A stretch of DNA of 64,000 nt, taken from JAFGMQ01 sp036733345. GTDB lineage: Bacteria; Desulfobacterota; DSM-4660; Desulfatiglandales; Desulfatiglandaceae. The translations under genes and the position numbers were made by a program. The stretch spans positions 26,415-90,414 of the forward strand of contig DAINAR010000007.1 of assembly GCA_036733345.1 (NCBI GenBank), read 5' to 3'. The notes beneath the pieces are model-generated. The model searched no databases. It saw nothing but the letters and a program-made list of their open reading frames with translations, and was not told the DNA's origin. Shown in pieces: positions 62,705 to 64,000 of the stretch (within the stretch, counting starts at the first letter, position 1; each line of letters opens with the position of its first letter).

Positions 62705-63553
62705 ATGGCGAGGGTTTATTTTATTATTTTTAATCTGGCGGCCCTGTTCGCTGCCGTTTATACGAGTGTCGATATTTTTTACAGGGTTGTCCTTTCAAGG
62801 CTGAATTGTCCGGCAGAAACCGAAAATGTAGTAATTAATCAGGATTCCAGAACAGGACTTTACAGTAAAATACTCCTTAGTGATTTCCAGGTTATTACAG
62901 ATAGAAATTTGTTCGGTTCTCTTAGCGTTGCCACCAAAAACACCCAACCAGAAGACATAGAGGAACTTGAGCCGACATCCCTTAAAATAAAACTTCTAGG
63001 TACTGTTACAGGTGATCCGGAGCTCTCCTTTTCCGTTATCGAAGAAACTGATAAAAAGAAGCAGGGTTTGTACAGGGTTGGAGACAGCATTCAGGATGCA
63101 GTTGTTAAAATAATTTTAAGGGGAAAGATTGTTCTGAGGGTTGGTAACAAGGATGAAATACTGATTATGGAGGAACCTGTTTCCTCTATAACAGCAGGAA
63201 GAAATGGTGTTTCTTCAGGAGGCAAGGAGCCGGATTCAATAATAACGGTGAGTCAGGCGGAATTGCAGGATTCTCTTAAGAACATCAACAGACTTATGAT
63301 GCAGGTACGTATCCGCCCTTATTTCAAGGATGGCAAGGCTAATGGACTTGCTGTTTCCCGAATAAGGGCTGATTCTATTTTTTCCAGATTGGGATTAAAA
63401 AATGGAGATATTATTCAGGGGATTAACGGAAAACCAATAACAAGCCCTGATGATGTCCTTAATTTATATAACAGCCTGAAATCAGGTTCAACCATATCAC
63501 TGCAAATGGACCGGAAGGGTGAAACGAAACTATTAGAGTATAAGTTTAATTAA
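62705..63553 (+). CDS. gspC: Type II secretion protein GspC with PDZ domain
   Basis: A 282-residue GspC. It starts with a membrane helix (RVYFIIFNLAALFAAVYTSV), then the homology region (about 60-160) that contacts the secretin GspD: VITDRNLFGSLSVATKN, PTSLKIKLLGTVTGDPELSF, YRVGDSIQDAVVKIILRGKI. The C-terminal PDZ domain (about 205-280) has GLAVSRIRADSIFSRLGLKN, GDIIQGINGKPITSPDDVLN and LYNSLKSGSTISLQMDRKGE. GspC links the inner-membrane platform to the outer-membrane pore. The ATG lies 12 bases after gspN with AGGAG upstream. gspC comes after gspN here, whereas in many systems it opens the operon. Confidence 0.92.
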   Translation: MARVYFIIFNLAALFAAVYTSVDIFYRVVLSRLNCPAETENVVINQDSRTGLYSKILLSDFQVITDRNLFGSLSVATKNTQPEDIEELEPTSLKIKLLGTVTGDPELSFSVIEETDKKKQGLYRVGDSIQDAVVKIILRGKIVLRVGNKDEILIMEEPVSSITAGRNGVSSGGKEPDSIITVSQAELQDSLKNINRLMMQVRIRPYFKDGKANGLAVSRIRADSIFSRLGLKNGDIIQGINGKPITSPDDVLNLYNSLKSGSTISLQMDRKGETKLLEYKFN

Positions 63554-63561
63554 CTAAGAAT

Positions 63562-64000
63562 ATGTACACATCTTTTTTTGGTTTAAAAGAAGACCCCTTT
63601 AATCTGTCGCCGGACCCGAAATATCTCTTTCTGAGCCTTTTTCATAAGGAAGCACTTGACCATCTGCTTTACGGGATCAACGAGAGAAAGGGTTTTATCG
63701 CTATTACTGGTGGTATCGGCACAGGAAAAACGACACTTTGCCGTACTCTACTGAGTCATTTAGACGCATCTACAAATATTGCATTAATATTCAGCGCCTT
63801 CCTGTCGGAGATGGAACTCCTGAAGTCCATAAACAGGGAATTCGGCATTAAGATGGACAAGGGAGCTGAAACGAAACAGGACTATATTGACTCGCTAAAT
63901 AATTTCCTTATTGAGACATTCAAAAGTGGCGGTAACACAGTCCTGTTGATAGATGAGGCTCAGAATCTGTCCCAGCCGGTACTTGAACAGATACGCATGC
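63562..64000 (+). CDS. ExeA/GspA-like AAA ATPase, cut by the window edge
   Basis: An open frame of 146 codons runs off the right edge. The start MYTSFFGLKEDPFNLSPDPK and YLFLSLFHKEALDHLLYGIN are diagnostic for ExeA-type ATPases, followed by Walker A AITGGIGTGKTTLCRTLLSH (near residue 52) and Walker B NTVLLIDEAQNLSQPVLEQI near residue 130. ExeA/GspA with GspB helps to place the secretin in the outer membrane, across the peptidoglycan. It follows gspC by 8 bases. Confidence 0.92.
   Translation, partial: MYTSFFGLKEDPFNLSPDPKYLFLSLFHKEALDHLLYGINERKGFIAITGGIGTGKTTLCRTLLSHLDASTNIALIFSAFLSEMELLKSINREFGIKMDKGAETKQDYIDSLNNFLIETFKSGGNTVLLIDEAQNLSQPVLEQIRM

Overview
The window reads as a chromosomal stretch of a Desulfobacterota (deltaproteobacterial, Desulfobacterales-like) bacterium. 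This rests on gene content, not on a search: a UGA-containing peroxiredoxin, a yqeY-mutS2-dnaG-rpoD block, a branched-chain amino-acid type ABC transporter mixed with acyl-CoA ligases, an IPTL-CTERM protein, DUF2333, and a type II secretion block ending in an ExeA-like ATPase. Base composition is moderate. A 100-N gap shows that it is a draft assembly.

Layout. 1-3.2 kb: a possible KamA-like gene start at the edge, an integrase remnant, cysQ, and a peroxiredoxin whose peroxidatic cysteine codon is TGA, with a bacterial SECIS-like hairpin directly downstream. 3.5-10.9 kb: a three-part phosphatase/TPR/sulfotransferase-like protein, an IPTL-CTERM surface protein, a GT81-like glycosyltransferase, a CYTH protein and glgC. 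11-18 kb (minus strand): yqeY, mutS2, dnaG, rpoD. 18.3-20.5 kb (minus): hisB, a lipoprotein, hisA, and tRNA-Ala(CGC). 20.7-29.7 kb (plus): livG, an AMP-forming acyl-CoA ligase, livH, livM, livK, livF, a PaaK-like ligase and a CBS-ACT protein; together they look like an uptake-and-activation operon for an organic acid. 29.7-46.2 kb: mostly minus-strand single genes of general metabolism (metallo-hydrolases, ZIP transporter, USP, crotonase, flavin oxidoreductases, TauE/SafE, TudS-like). This part has a striking number of broken genes: a frameshifted lipoprotein, a TGA-truncated rubredoxin-like mini-gene, an amber-interrupted Old Yellow Enzyme, an internally deleted histidine kinase, and a PilZ gene with a stop and a frameshift. 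46.5-51.3 kb: a radical SAM protein, a secreted beta-propeller plus repeat protein, and vapBC with a visible promoter/operator. 51.5-56.3 kb: a 1362-residue membrane protein of unknown function and a YjbQ-family protein. 56.5-64 kb: a strong promoter, DUF2333, then gspJ-K-L-M-N-C and an ExeA-like ATPase that runs off the end.

Dispersed palindromic repeats recur through the window. One family (about 7.4 and 15 kb) occurs in opposite orientations. A second family lies intergenically near 39.9 kb and also in frame inside a metallo-beta-lactamase gene near 34.8 kb, adding about 30 residues. The main points for follow-up are the selenoprotein peroxiredoxin, this coding-sequence repeat, the missing start codon of gspJ, and the cluster of disrupted genes.
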